DNA of 64,000 nt from Lepeophtheirus salmonis (Eukaryota; Arthropoda; Copepoda; Siphonostomatoida; Caligidae), in the NCBI RefSeq assembly GCF_016086655.4, contig NC_052135.2, positions 10,010,363-10,074,362 of the forward strand, given 5' to 3'. The notes under the pieces were generated by a model. The model did no database searches and had not been told where the DNA came from. It saw only the letters and a list, made by a program, of their open reading frames with translations. A program made the position numbers and the translations under genes. Below are positions 1 through 13,190 of the stretch, piece by piece (within the stretch, counting starts at the first letter, position 1; each line of letters opens with the position of its first letter).

Positions 1-1912
1 ATTCTTTGTTTTACGAAGCGTCGTTTTGTTGCACTTAATAATGTTATTTCATTATTATAACAAGGTTGCTATAATTAAATTTCAACTATTACTGTCTTTA
101 ATTTCGAGGTAGAAATTATGACATGCTGGAAATGTGTTTTCAAAATATACACTTCTTCATATTTCAAAAATACAACAACACATTAGTTTATAATAGATAA
201 TAATGTATAATTTGTAAAAATAACAATTTTAAAAATAGAAAAATTAGTTCTTCAAGCTATGAATTTCACTTTGAAGTACATAAGTTTGAAAAGCCTACAA
301 AACTGTTACACAAATATAAATTTTTCCTAAATGTGATATATACTTAATGGATAGTTATAGTTGTAAAAAAATAGTATCATTATTTTTTTTGATTGGATAA
401 TATCTTAGTATAAAGTAATAACTACTACACTTGCTTATTAAAGTTGTAGAGTAAGACTGATTAGTTGGGGAGTTATGAAATACATCTTTTACTTCTGGAC
501 TTAAATGACTCTAACAACCTCAGGAAAGGTGCGCTATTTTCTTTAATTACATTTGTTGACATGAAGTAAAGCAAAGAAAATATATTTCAGTGTATTCTGT
601 CACCAATTAATTATAATTTTGACTCCTTAATCATAATTAAAGACTCATTCAAGAGTCGTACTTAACTATTATTAAATAGACTTCAAACTCCAAGGGATTT
701 TGTTTTCGACTAGACAAATAAATTTCAGATTTGACTAGGACTGGATATGAAAAACCCACTACTCAGCAGGAATACATCGTCATATCTGCAAGGCTCAGAT
801 TTGAATAAGACTCGAGGATTTAACTCACTAACTCACTCTAATGTCTTTGAATGGCTCTTTTCATTTATTAATCATTTTTACATTAGTTGGAAAACATACT
901 ATTCAAGCTAAGTAATATCTTGTAAACTGTTATGGGGACTCTGCTCTATAAATAATTTAAAAAAAATCATACTTATAACTTACAAAAAGTTCATCTTAAA
1001 AGAAAAAAAATGTGTTTTTTCCCTAAAGCCCAGGATTTTTTAGCCCATGTTTTAAATAACAATATTTTGTTGAGTTTAAAGCTAATATCTTAGGAAAAAA
1101 ACTTAGCAAAGTCATAAACTAAAAAAGATCGGTGACATTGACTTTGAAAGTGTTTTAATGCTTAGAACTACGTTACATCTTAATCTAATAAAGAAAGGTG
1201 TAGCAACGTGTGGAGGAAGCTAAAGCTCAGCGTGTAATGTTAAAAAAGAAAAGAAAAAGGGAATATATATTAATATCTACATTTTTAAAGCAAATTGGAT
1301 GCCTTTTTGTCTGTTCATCGATTATTAATAACTAAGAGCAATGCCATGTAATTTCATTAGGTATAGATAATTATCCAAAATGTGTCATATTTACTCTTAA
1401 TCCCAATGGTATGTTGGAACTATTTAAAAAATAATAAAATAAGTTTATTTATTCACATTGAAGAACTCAAATACCTATTTATACATTAAAGACTATACAA
1501 AATGTTTGAAAACATAATGCATCAAAATCCTTTTTGTGATGAACATTTGTCACAAAAACGTTTCATTTTCTGTTGATTAAAAACAAACAAATGTTGTTTC
1601 TTTAAAAAAAAGTTATATTTCATTGTTTCTTTTGAAGATGTTTCAAATCATATGTAATGATAGTTTATAAAGAATATCTACAATATCCAAATTAGGGTTA
1701 TAATTTCGGGATCCCTATTTCTCGGGATTTCGAAAGATTTTAAACTAATGAGAATTTCCGGTTAAATTAATTCATTGTAACAAAAAAACCAGCTTAGCGA
1801 TTACACAAGGAAGAACAGTTGTTGCGTGTGCTCTTTGTTCCTTTTTGTTCATTATTCAACTATTGTTGTGTCATTCCTTATTTATTTGATCCAGTCCAGT
1901 TCATTCTAGGCC
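1..1912 (+). repeat. left arm of large inverted repeat
   Basis: Reading the minus strand from 61057 leftward reproduces bases 1 onward with only scattered single-base differences in the stretches I aligned by eye (for example 121-280 against 60780-60940). Homology runs to about 1912, where the left copy passes into a mariner and the right copy continues into a hairpin-like sequence. The arm has no convincing ORF and no recognised protein. It probably extends beyond the window start, because homology is already present at base 1. It could be an inverted segmental duplication or two copies of a long non-coding repeat; the sequence does not decide this. Confidence 0.93.
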
Positions 1913-3064
1913 TGGTTTTGACAACAAGCAATAGTTATCATGGAACAAGCAAGGAGACACGCCATCCTCGAATTGGCTCGCGCGGGACACAAGCCCTCTT
2001 CTATCTACAAGCGTCTTAACTACCCCAAGACCACGGTGTACCGGGTTTTCAATGCCTGGGAGGCTGAGGGGAAGGTCTGCCGCAAGGCCCACAACATGAG
2101 AAGTGACCGAATACGCACTCCCCGCTTCCTTGAAGGCCTCCCGAAGTCCATCAAGGCTTCGCCGAGGACTTCCTTGTCCAGGTTGGCCAAGAACCATAGA
2201 GTGAACAAGCAGCTGGTCTCCAAGGCTGTGAATGAGGACCTCGGGTACAGGTCATACCGAATGACCAAACAACACATCCTCACGGCATCCATGAAGGCCA
2301 CCAGGCTCACCAACGGTAAGCGTCTATTCAATGACCTGAAGAGCCATGGAGGAAGAATCATCTTCTTCTCCGACGAGAAGAACTGGACTGTCGACAGAAG
2401 CTACAACGTCCAGAATGACAGGTTGCCTGTCAAGGAGAGAGAAGAGGCCCCTGCGGTCTTCACCACAAAGTTCCCCGCCTCCGTGATGACCATGGGTCAC
2501 ATCTGTAGCACCGGTGAGGTGATGCCTCCTTTCTTCTTCAATCCCAAGGAAAGGGTTAACTCGATAAGGTACTGCGAAGTCATGGAGGAGTTCGTCATCC
2601 CCTGGATGAAAGATACGGCCGCTGGGAAGGAGTTCATATTCCAACAAGACTCAGCGCCCGCACACATTGCCATGAGGACCACTAACCTCTTCAACTCCCA
2701 CTACATCACTTTGTGGGATCGCAACATCTGGCCCTCCAACTCACCCGACCTCAATCTGTGTGATTAATACTGGTACAAGAAGTTGGAGAGGGAGGTGTGC
2801 AAGGTCAGCCACAAGAACATCGCGTCCCTGAAGGGCTCCATTATGAGGGAGTAGAATGCTGTCGATTCCGCGGAAGTCATCAGGACATGCAAATCCTTTA
2901 GGGGCAGGATGGAGAAGATGGTGGATACTGAGGGAGGACATGTTGAATAAATTTATTGTTTAATATCATGTCTAACTTTTTCATATTAACAAATACACTC
3001 CAAATTCCATTTTTATCAAACAGGTTGAATTTTAAGATAGTTCCAATTTATCGTGGACACCCTG
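1913..3064 (+). mobile_element. 5'-truncated Tc1/mariner element, D37D type
   Basis: The 3' terminal inverted repeat is present at 3033-3064 (ending in CACCCTG) and is followed by TA at 3065-3066. It matches the TIRs of the complete copy at 62185-63262. The 5' end is missing: only about 27 bp of the 5' UTR remain before the start codon, against 151 bp in the other copy, so about 125 bp including the 5' TIR are gone. The left boundary therefore abuts the inverted-repeat arm at a non-TIR junction with a few bases of shared sequence (CCTGGT / TTGTTTT). This indicates deletion or rearrangement after insertion rather than simple transposition. Without two TIRs the copy cannot be mobilised as a unit. 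Confidence 0.9.
1940..2950 (+). pseudogene. mariner-type transposase pseudogene (D37D), two stops
   Basis: This is a Tc1/mariner transposase, the nuclear DDE enzyme that cuts and pastes its own element at TA sites. The N-terminal helix-turn-helix region (residues 1-110) includes YPKTTVYRVFNAW. The first catalytic Asp lies in FFSDEKNW (about residue 148), the second in FQQDSAPAH, and the third in SPDLNLCD, with 37 residues between the last two. That spacing is the D37D class, which includes the maT family. The frame is open for 275 codons and then hits TAA at 2765, immediately after the third Asp, where a Tyr codon is expected. A TAG follows at 2852. The same frame continues to a natural-looking stop at 2948-2950. 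The start at 1940 is supported by the matching MEQARR start in the 63111 copy. GC content is clearly higher than in the flanks. Confidence 0.93.
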
Positions 3065-6000
3065 TATATATATTACTCAATACGTTAAACATTACATAAA
3101 AAGTAGATGAGTAACTTGATCTTTATTCGTTGCATATATGAGATTAGTGTCAACCAGAATGAATTCAAACCAAATTATATGATATATATTTATTTATAAA
3201 TCAATGAGTGAATCCAAAAATGCCTTGTTTCATGAGTATTTAAAACCTTTTTACGAAATTACAAATAAATATGCATGAATATCGATTCCTGTAAATTGAT
3301 GCAATATTATATTATTTATATATAGTAGCTCATATAAATATAAAGTAAGGCATTAAACGGCCTCTATTGTAGTAGTTTTGATAAGGAAATAAATTATCAA
3401 ACTATTTCCATTTTTTTTATTTATATATATTTCTTTAGTCTATTGTTATCAATTCTTTATATATCTCTATCCAAAGAATATAAAAGGTTTTTTTTTACTT
3501 TACAAATATCTTACAGTATTATAGCCTACAAAAAAATTAATTTTTCGGAATTGTTAACCATTAACCAATGGCAGTATTGACTCAATTTATCATTATAACC
3601 TTGAATCTTGATAATAAAAAAATGTTTTGTATTGGATTTTTAAGTGTGGAACTAGTTTAGAGCTCAATAATTTAGCAACCTAGAAAATCTATATTTATCA
3701 AAGTGTGTTCATCAGATTTAGCTGATAAAACTGTAAATTCAGTAAATAATTTATCGAGTTCGGCTTGCCTTTATAACTATTAAGTTTGCTTTAAAACGTA
3801 GCAATATTTTCCTGATCTTTTCATGGATTTATAGAACTTCTGTTTAACACGGAGTATTTCTACTTATAGATTTTGTATAATGTATCTATACATATCTTTA
3901 TACTTTAGGAGTCATAAATTTTCCAGAATTGTTCAAGATTGCTACGGTTAGTCTGGGTTATACACTTATCCAAATATCATCTCTGATTGTCTAAAGGTAA
4001 TATATGCATGTTATTGACTAAGTAATACCGGCGGAATGTTTTTTTCTATGCCTTGAAATTAATAAAAGAAGTATTATGTTCTAAATGGGCTAATATTAGA
4101 GATGAATTCACTCGGCTTTTATTCCACAACCCTAGTGTGCTATTGGCAGTATTTTGACCGCTGACTCTTGTTGCATTGCCGATCTTTGATATGAGCTCTA
4201 TGAACCTACTTCAATGAGTTTTTTGAGATCTATATTTTAAAGTATTTCTGGTAGTATGTCGATTATTTCAACTACTGATACGCAAGTTTTCGACTTGATC
4301 GTATTCCCCCAAAGCCTCTCTTATTTCATTGATGTTTTCTCCACATGGACTACCTTTTTTTCCACTGCAGCTATTTTAGAAGGGGCTTTGAAGTCCCCTG
4401 TTGACATTGCCTGCAGTTAATCACAAAGATTACATAGGTCATGAGCAGCTTTCCTTCCGAGGAATCCGGTCTCTTCTAGCTTCCTGAGCACTTTGGTGGT
4501 ATTCTGTTTCTTTAACATATAAACTATTATCGCTATATTGTCTATATCTGCAGGTCAACAACAGTCTTCACTTTAGTTAGTAATGGGTTTAAACTACTGA
4601 CTGCACTATGTTCTATACTTTCAAATAAACAAGACCGGGAAAGTATGCTAGTAAGACTCTTAAAGTAACACTGATTTATCACAATAAATATATCGCTATA
4701 TACACGAACATTAGGGATGAAACAGTAATTATACAGAAATACTACACTCAGATTAGAAAAATTGATGTCATACCCAGAAGCATAACTCAAGGAACATTAA
4801 ATGTTTTGCAAAAAGTCCTTATAACGTCCTTTGGATCATGAAGACCAAGTATCCTCAACAAGTTATGGTTCTTCGGTTTGTTTAAAGTCAGTTAAGAAAT
4901 AAAGGCACATCAGAGATTCACTATTTTTTTTACGGGCTTGTGAATGTATAGATAAAACAGCATTAATTTATTTTCAATAAACATTTTTTGCGACAATTTT
5001 CACAAAAGATAGGAAATAATGCATACTACAGGGAGAGAAGTTAACATCACGACAACTGATTCAATAATGAACAAAAAAAGAAAGAAGAACACATGCAAGA
5101 ACCGTTTTTAATTTTTTATAAGTAGTTTCTTCACTATAAAATACTAAACTTTAATAATGAGTTATTCCTCAAAGTTAATAAAAACTTGAAATTAAATTAA
5201 AAAACCCTCACCTGAAACCGTAGGGCAACTAACCTTGCTTTCCATAACACTTTGAAATGTAAAATCAAGTAAATTGTTTATCACTATTACCATTGAAGAA
5301 AATAATACAGGACATCACGAATAGGTAATTATATTATAAATCAACATAATTAACCTACTTGGTAAAAGATTAATGATGGAAGTGTGTAAACTGAGGAAAA
5401 TGATGATTATGTATTAATAACAAGCCAAGAAGGAATAAATCAATTAACATTAAAATATGATTGTTAAATCTTATACAATCATAAAATAAATATTTTTTAC
5501 ATTCTTTATTGTAATAAAGAATGTAATAGAATATAACAAAAACATTTATATTTGAGTTGTAATACTCCCTTTACTGTTGCAACATAAACTAAATATGTTT
5601 CTAAAACAATATAAAAATAGGAAACAATAACGGTTGCTGTGTTTCCATAAAGTATTGTTTGTATGAATTTGAAAGAGTTTTTTTGTTTTTTCTTTTTAAT
5701 TAAAAAGATTTTTCAAGAGTAAAAAGGCTTTAAAAAATCCTAAACTTTTGATAGCAACTTTCGTAAAATGTTGCATGTCAATGTAAAAAAAACATCCTAT
5801 AATTGAGAAATATGTGGAAAAACATGCTATAAGCATTCTTCATTTAATTATTTTTTTAAATTTGCGTGCAAACGTCAATTTTCCCCTTCCCTACTCAGCA
5901 AATTAGTTTACTCAAAAATGTTCGTTTTATAACATTTGACTATTTCTGTCTTTTTGTTTGTTTTTTTGACAAATTAAATATATTCATATTTATACTGTTG

Positions 6001-6380
6001 ATAATTAAACCATTACAGGCGATAGTTTAATGAATTTTCAATTACGTATAAGTATGAATTTTTCAATCTACATGTAACATTTAATAAGTAATTTTTGTTT
6101 ATCTGTACTTTACTTAAAGTTATATAAAAAAGAAAAGTATAAATTACTGGGGCGCCGCATTTTTCAAGAGTCTAGCTCGAACTAAGAGTGTTGATTAAAT
6201 GAAAATTAAGACTTCCACAATTTGGAAAATATCTTGTGAAAGACAATATTAAATTACTATTGAACTTTTTTTGTGATCCTTGATGTTGATTGGAATCATT
6301 TTTTAAGGTTCCCTAAATACATTAGATCAAAAGATAACATTCAAATTTAGTGGATAGGAGTTTTTCTAATTAATCTTTCT
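3065..6380. other. AT-rich region, no recognised gene
   Basis: I see no identifiable gene, RNA or repeat structure across this stretch. Minus-strand frames between about 4080 and 4520 contain several adjacent open segments with a non-random look (charged residues, one segment reading GENINEIREALGEYD). They are broken by frameshifts and stops and I could not assign them to a family. A decayed coding fragment is possible. Confidence 0.4.
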
Positions 6381-8300
6381 TAACTCATGGATATGGATAA
6401 TTCCCGAGTTCAGGGACTTTACATTTATTATTTGAAAAATAGGTTCACCCATAAGCAACATAAGTTAATCCATCTAATAACCCATACAATCGAAATATTA
6501 ATGGAAGAAAAAAAGATATTTAAACATTTTCTGGGGAACCTAATAAAAGATCATGATATTTTGTACCTTCAAGAGTTGCATCTCATAATGATCTTAAATC
6601 AATTCGTTTCCAGAGTCATTCGAATAGTGAAGTTGTATATAATAAGTATAAATAATCTTGTTTGGATTTAGCGTACGATAAATATAGCAGTTGATCTACT
6701 TTTATAGGTCATTAGAAGACTGAGTGTCTCCAATTGGGTATTAAGGGACGGCGAAACGATGTTTGCCATATTTTTGTTGACCATTCTCAAGAATTGACCT
6801 CATTATTCAGACAATGTATAATGATTAGAAATTAAATATTAACGACAGTATTATGGAGGACGTGCACCATTTCCAAAGTGAATGCAGAGATTACAATATG
6901 AGAGTTGGATACATCAAGAATCTCTTACGCTATTGACTGTGGATTTGTTCTGCGTCTTTAAATTCAATGTGTTAATTGTGGGTAAGAAAATTAGAATGAG
7001 ACTGGAAGTACTTTTACTTTTAATAATTAATTTCCTTTACAGAAGCCAGAATAGAAATTATATAATTAAGGCTTTTACATCAAATATGGTTATTTTTGGT
7101 GTGTATTTGATGAAGTTTCTGTACTTTTGTCTTTCATGAATAAATATATATGAAGTTTTTGCCATACCGCAGTTTCGACGTAATTTCCAAATCATATTAT
7201 TATCTACAAAAAATTGAATGTATTGAAGATTTTCTAGAATTTGTCGTCAACGCATCTACTAAATTCAAAGTTATATCCTCCAAGAAGATAGGATGCCAAA
7301 GATACTGGTGTTTAATTGGAGGAAATTTTAAGACAAGCATTTCTGTTCGTTAAAAGAAAAAAGAACTATAACATATTCACCTTCAAATTTACTTTTCCTG
7401 GAGTTGTACACGTAAAAGAATGGTACGGAAATTCACGAGCTCTTTTTATATACTTACTATCCAGAGAATACATCTTTAGATTTCTAAAGAGTATATTCTA
7501 AACAAGAAGAAAAACTTATCGGAGGAAAGAACGGAATACCTTATGAAGAATGGCATTCCTTTGCTTTCGTGTAATAAAAAGAAACAACTTCTCTTAAAAT
7601 ATATAAAAACTAACGAACTTATTTCAGACGTAATTAATACATGTTAATTTTCCTCCGCATAACAATTTTTTCCCTACATTCACTTTTCTCCTACATTTGT
7701 CCCTTCATAGAAAGATGGCATTTCATTATTTGGAAGAAGATACTCCTTCAAAATAATCAATAATTTATTACAATATATCACTCTGCATATAGTTTTTTTT
7801 AAATTTTAATAATTTGTGATCAATCACTTTTCTTTTATCAGACTAGTTGTTAACTCTATTACTAAGTTTAAATATTCAATGAAAATATAACATTAATAAT
7901 GTCAATTAACTAAACTCAGAGATCTAAGTTTATATTTCACTTAAGATTAATTTAGAATTAATATAATATAAAAAGGTCAACATTTTAAATTCAATACGAG
8001 TAGTAACAAATGTTAGGTCACATCCCTGTGATATATTATTATTCTTAAAAAAATTCTAAAATTAAAAATAATGTATCATAATCTTGGGAAAGATGAGGCG
8101 ACGATTTACATGAGATCATTGCAATTTGGAGTACAGAATATTTTTTATATAAAGGATACGATCCTGGAAGAAACGGTAATACTAAGAAGCAAAAGCAATT
8201 ATCCATATGAAATCATTTTGAACAATTGGGAAATAAATTTTGGACAAAAGAAAAGATACTTTCTGTGTAATACATAGGCATATTCTATTCATTTAATACA
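6381..8300 (+). other. unassigned ORF cluster, possible decayed or spliced gene
   Basis: Several plus-strand ORFs of 60-94 codons follow each other (6387-6671, 6882-7139, 7150-7353, 7316-7501, 8071-8277). None matches a family I know. Between 6854 and 7040 there is a run with splice-like signals: GTAAGAAAAT at about 6981 as a donor-like site and TTCCTTTACAG at about 7032-7042 as an acceptor-like site. These are common by chance in AT-rich DNA. Codon usage is very AI/Lys/Ile-biased, as expected for spurious AT-rich ORFs. I would not call a gene here without transcript evidence. Confidence 0.15.
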
Positions 8301-10350
8301 AAATGACTTGGCATAAATTTAATTTTTTTTATACTTACCATTTATTTAGGTACATCTTTATCTTGATTCAAACTAGTTATAATAAATTAAAAATTATAAA
8401 GTAAGAATAGAACAATTCTAATTACATTAAAAGTGGAAACACAATAATAATTTAATACATCATTACCCTAAAAACTTCAAAGGCTCCTATGTGAGATAAT
8501 AATAGTAACCAAAAAAGCACTAGTAAGAAGCAACAGGCAACGCACGAGAAGGCTAGTGCGTGTGTGTAAAATAATCATTATAAAATTAATAAGATGATAT
8601 AACAAGCGATGTGCATCAAAGACAAGTCATCATTTTAATTTAATTTTCGAATGTATTTACTACGAGTGGCGTGGGACAGCAACTTCTCTGTCTATGCTCA
8701 TAAATTAATAGTATGACTATGATACACTCCACCTTCATATTTTCTTCCAATACCGGGTCCATCATTATGAGCCAGACCCTCTCCGAAATAATTTCTCCAA
8801 AATTACAGAACACAAAAACTTCTGTTGTCTTACAGAAGGGAACCACGCTATAGAATAGATGGCGAGATTACTCTATTTCGATTTTACAGAATGTACAATA
8901 TTTCCCAGTAGCTTTGAGGTCTTATTATTTGTAATTTTTTTTTGTGCTTTATGTTAAAAAGGAATACAAACGGGATGGTGGACTATAATTGTGTGGGATA
9001 ATTTAAACTAGATTGTTTATAGATGATTTTTATTTTGTCATTCCCACTTAATTTATTTCATCATGATGTTATGTATGTTCGTGAAATAAAGCCCATAAAA
9101 AACTAAAATTAAACTTTTCTATCTTATGTTTCATAAAACAAAGAAAATCAAAATCATTAGTAACATCTTAGACCCAAAAAAGCCAAATACTAAAAAAATA
9201 TTTTAAAATTCAACTTTTTGACTTATTTGGTGAGGTATATTGTTATGGCAAGTTTTGACCCAAAATCCTATTTTTCGAATTAAATTACCACGCCAAAAAT
9301 GGTCAAAATGTCATTAAACTTAGCCAAAGTAAGTTTTTGACAGTCACCATCGGGAAAACATTTTGTTAAGGGAAACAAATATTACCCAGAAACGGAAGAG
9401 TCTAATATACAACCATTCAACCTTTATTCTCTTAATTCCTTCCCACTTATCTCATTTAATTGTATTCTCTACATAAATAAATTCCTTTATAAATTCACGA
9501 AATGTACTTTATGAACCTCAAATCCAATTTGAAAAAAAAAAAAAAAAAAAGGCGTAACTATATAAAAACTGAAGAAATTCATTAAGAATGGATGAAATTG
9601 AGACTTTAAAAACAAAACTATCCCTTTAAACATGGTGTTTTCCATGGATATTTTTGAGATTTTAATGTGAGAAACAAAAAATATTTCTTCACATTTGAAG
9701 GAATTGGAATTATTAATATTTTCTTTTTAGGTTTGCGTATGAAAATGACCGTTATGATTTTTAGTAAACCAAACAAACTTTGATCTTTTAATGAAGCTCG
9801 GTTTGGACTACTCTCATAGAAAAATTATTTCTAAATCAGTCTTACAAACTTTTTGTCAGTATATTGAGAACAAAAAAAAAAAATTAAAGATTTTAAAGAG
9901 ATTAAATTTCGGTCTACGGTTCCAAATCGCAGTATTAACCGCAAATATAGTAATAAATTGTTCTAAAAAAAGATCAGTTAAGACCGAACCAAAAAAGAAA
10001 TTCGGTCTTAATCCGAGGCTCAACACTAATTTAAATAGTATAATACAGTTTGTGTGGATGTGTCTTATATGTTTGCCCACAAGGCTTAAGAGGCTGAAAG
10101 TTTTGCAATTTATATGAATAAATGCCACAAAATGATGCATTTTTGTTATATCACATACGAAAAAAAAATTTAATTGCTGGATTTTATAAGATAATTTTTG
10201 CAATATTTGAATAAATGAATCATTTATCGAGGGTTATTTTTTCGACAAAATTATCTGTATATTTCAAATAGAGGCTAAAATTTTGCATGGGTGCTTTTTT
10301 AACCTAATCAAAGTAATACAGGGGTGCGATTTTTTTAGGGGGGCAATACT
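8301..10350. other. AT-rich region with A19 tract, no recognised gene
   Basis: A homopolymer of 19 A lies at 9532-9550. The overlapping opposite-strand ORFs at 9791-10117 and 9856-10203 are Lys/Asn/Phe-rich and have no recognisable domain, so I treat them as chance ORFs. Nothing else is identifiable. Confidence 0.4.
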
Positions 10351-10355
10351 AGTTG

Positions 10356-10915
10356 GTACAGGGAAATATGAGCACTAAATAATTCAACAGTTTGAGTGAT
10401 TGAAATTAATTCATATTTCAATATATTAAGGCATAACAATTAGTTACAAAACGAAACAAACCTGAGCTCCCTAGCTTACGTACAAGTCGAGAAATGGACA
10501 CTTCCACACGATCGATAAATTTCCATTTGTGCACTCCATCACGCTGGCGTCTCCAGGACAAACGTCTACGTCGTCAGTAAGTCCAAAACGTAAGAGAGAA
10601 AGAAGGGTCCTGTCAAAACGCCAAACTGGACACTGAGGAGTTACAGAAAACTGCCCAGGTCATTCCCTTTAAGTCCATGATGGAAAATGCAAGAGATCTA
10701 AGTTTTTCTCACCAAACTTCCCAGTGAGCTATCAAAAAAGTGGGTGGAAAGAGTCTTGTGAATGTGGAGAGGTCATTTTTGAAAGCAGCAATAAAAGTAA
10801 CACATCTCCTTAATTGCAAAATTATCCTGCATGAGTTTTGAATGAATCTTTTGAACTCTTTTTTCACAGCCAAGATGCCAACCCCCTCGACTACACTTTT
10901 GGGTGCGTATCGATA
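10356..10915 (+). pseudogene. decayed Tc1-like element, second copy of the 15.9-kb family
   Basis: The sequence aligns collinearly with the element at 15935-16769. It begins at a degraded TIR (TACAGGGAAATATGAGCACT) and passes through the same 5' UTR and helix-turn-helix region; the plus-strand string GTCAGTAAGTCCAAAACG parallels the other copy. It ends at about 10915, in the part that should encode the third catalytic region (the plus-strand CCCTCGACTACACTTTTGG matches CGGTCGACTACACCTTTTGG of the other copy). The remaining C-terminus and the 3' TIR are not found. The frame is full of stops and shifts. Both copies lack the central catalytic domain, so they probably descend from an already internally deleted element. 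Confidence 0.75.
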
Positions 10916-12320
10916 GGAAGTCATGCAGTATCCATCCTCAAAATACCAAGGACATGATATAATACCAGTAAGAATACCCTAACGCTCGCCCGCACCGAAG
11001 GAGTCTAAACATTAAGAAGAAATGTTCAATGTGATTTCCTACTGCCTAGTTGGCCCGAGCAACGCCGGGTAACCCTTCCTTAGTATTAACATAATATATG
11101 TTTACTATTTTACCTAAAAATGACACAAATCTCTTTTATTTGATTAAGATAAAAAGGTCACATAAAAATCATTTTAATGATTCCATTGATATCAATAAAA
11201 CATTAGTGCGATAATTTAGCACAAAGCTTTATATATTTTTGGGGAGTCGATTTCGAGATTCATTTTTCAATTCACTGGAGTGATGAAAATAGTACACTGA
11301 ATGAATATCAGGAGACCCCTATCCCCCATTCGTCCTTGGTTCTTACTCAAATGTAATGTATATATTAAATATATGATAAATATGTAAACTCATAACATAA
11401 ATTTGAAATATATGTAATGATTTACTTAAATCAATTTAAAAATCAGATTGTATTCAAACTCATCATATAACCCATTTTAAAATTACCCAGGGATATGAGG
11501 CTATAAAAAAGTAATTACCCTAATATAAACACATATTTTCAAATAAGTAAAACTTTAACTGACTTAGAACGGATATGGCCGATCTATTAATATAAAGATG
11601 AATTATAATCCGCTAAGTAAATAAGATTAATAAAAATCCATAATTTATATTTCTCTCCGTATCAGTTATTGATCTGTCCTCTTGTCTCTCTTATTATTAT
11701 TCTGAACGCTTTTTTCCTTTAATATTGTATATCCAATAATACCCTTACAATAAATTAATTAATAGTCCAATAATTGAGGAAGAATAACGTAATTATATAT
11801 ATGAGCTATATTAAATATATGCATAGTCTCCGAATCAGAAAATTGTTATTTGCTGCCGGGTACATCTTATGGTATTAAGTATTTTTGTGGCTGAGTAGAC
11901 ACATTACCTTACTCTCAAAACAAATGAAAAAACCTTGGTTTTTGAGAGAAAAAATAAACTCAATTTTGGATTTTGCGCTAAATAATAAATTCCTTTTTTG
12001 GTTTTGAATTCATTGCTACAAAACGAATGTTTATCTATTAATAAACGATATTGCCACTTGTACTCCAAAATCAAAATTCTGTAATAAACAAACATAGAAA
12101 TACTGGGGAAAAAATAAGGTGGGTGCAAATTACATGCATCGGAGGAAATAGAGAAATATAGTGTAATATTGTTTAAGTGGTATGTCAACTGTTGATGATT
12201 GAGTTTGAATAAGAATAAGGCATATAGCTCCTGAACTCTTAAAATAGCTATTCATAGTATAACTACTTATTATTCAAATATTAATGTACTAGTAGTAATT
12301 CTTGTCATAAAAGTATACAT
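10916..12320. other. AT-rich region, no recognised gene
   Basis: No gene, RNA or repeat was recognised. The 94-codon minus ORF at 11904-12188 has no recognisable domain and a composition expected by chance. Confidence 0.4.
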
Positions 12321-12325
12321 GGGGG

Positions 12326-13190
12326 TTCAAGTAAGTCCAGACTACCTTTAATTCCATTCTGATCAATAAAAGGAAGCAAATAGAGGTTTGAAATTTTATT
12401 TACAGGTTCTAATAATACAAGAAAAAAAAAATTTAATGTGTCCGACATCTTCCCTTCTTTCAACAAGTTTTGGGCATTGTGGGCCTTTTGAGAGGACCCG
12501 AGTTTTGGTTAAGCAGAAATTCGATACCATTTGCATCAGTTTTCAAGAAAAGAAATCAATTGGTAAAGACATGAATTCAGTGTACCTCTTGGCACCCTGA
12601 CTTTCTTGTGGGTAAATGAAGATGAGGACATGATACTGCCGTTGCTCCCAATGACTCCAAGGGTCATGATGCTGTCTAAAAACTCCATTTTAATGTCATA
12701 GAGGACATTAACTCTCTCTCTGTGGACAACCATCTGTACTTCTGGATGTGTTGGATCTGTCAGCAGTCCATTGTTTCTCATCCGAATAAAAGGTGACTCG
12801 GTTACAATCACATACTTTATCAATTTTCCTCCGTGGACAGACCGAGTGGCCTTCATTTTGTCTATAAGGATATGTTTTTGTAGAGGCGGAATGACTTCAT
12901 CCTCAGGTCAGTGTTTAGGGTCCTGGAGACTGTTGCACGGCTTACTTTGCAAGAACGTTAATCAGACTCTCGGTGAAGAATCTGGGAGTGCGTTTTTATC
13001 ACTCCCACACTTGTGACTTTTCTCTTATACATAACTCCTCCTTCCAGTTGTTCTAGACATAGTAAACTGTGGTCGTTAGATACCCTAGCATCTTCTTTAT
13101 GTATGTTGGGATGTGTCACACGCACGCCAATTCGAGGATGATAATCCTCCGTCGTAAATACTTCATTGAATTCAAAGTTGTTCAACTAAC
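12326..13190 (-). pseudogene. Tc1/mariner-like transposase pseudogene (family with 44.8-kb fragment)
   Basis: The minus strand at 12536-12856 encodes a 106-residue segment typical of the region after the first catalytic Asp in maT/Tc1-like transposases. It includes MRNNGLLTD, MTLGVIGSNGSIM and FTHKKVRVPRG, which align with the usual NRQNDR, VMTLGVI..G.VMPP and RVN parts. In the next segment the expected QQDSAPAH has decayed to QNSGPLKR, so the second catalytic Asp is lost. The minus ORF at 12958-13185 may be the remains of the N-terminal region but is too degraded to assign. The sequence at 12326-12420 matches 44700-44810, giving the family a shared 3' UTR; the C-terminal coding part present at 44.8 kb is deleted here. 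No TIR pair was found. Confidence 0.7.

Noticed and set aside
1901..2941. Minus-strand ORFs of 65-113 codons over the left mariner
   Set aside because: Antisense shadows of the plus-strand transposase; the GC-rich codon pattern of the transposase keeps the opposite strand open.
9532..9550. A19 tract as a retroposon poly(A) tail
   Set aside because: No SINE-like body or target duplication could be seen upstream; homopolymer runs are common in this window.
9791..10203. Overlapping ORFs on opposite strands, 108 and 115 codons
   Set aside because: Both are low-complexity (Lys/Asn and Phe/Ile rich) mirror images of an AT-rich stretch; no recognisable motif.
10318..10350. CAGGGGTGCGATTT as a hAT terminus
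   Set aside because: No partner terminus or 8-bp duplication within a reasonable distance, and the adjacent sequence belongs to a Tc1-like fossil.
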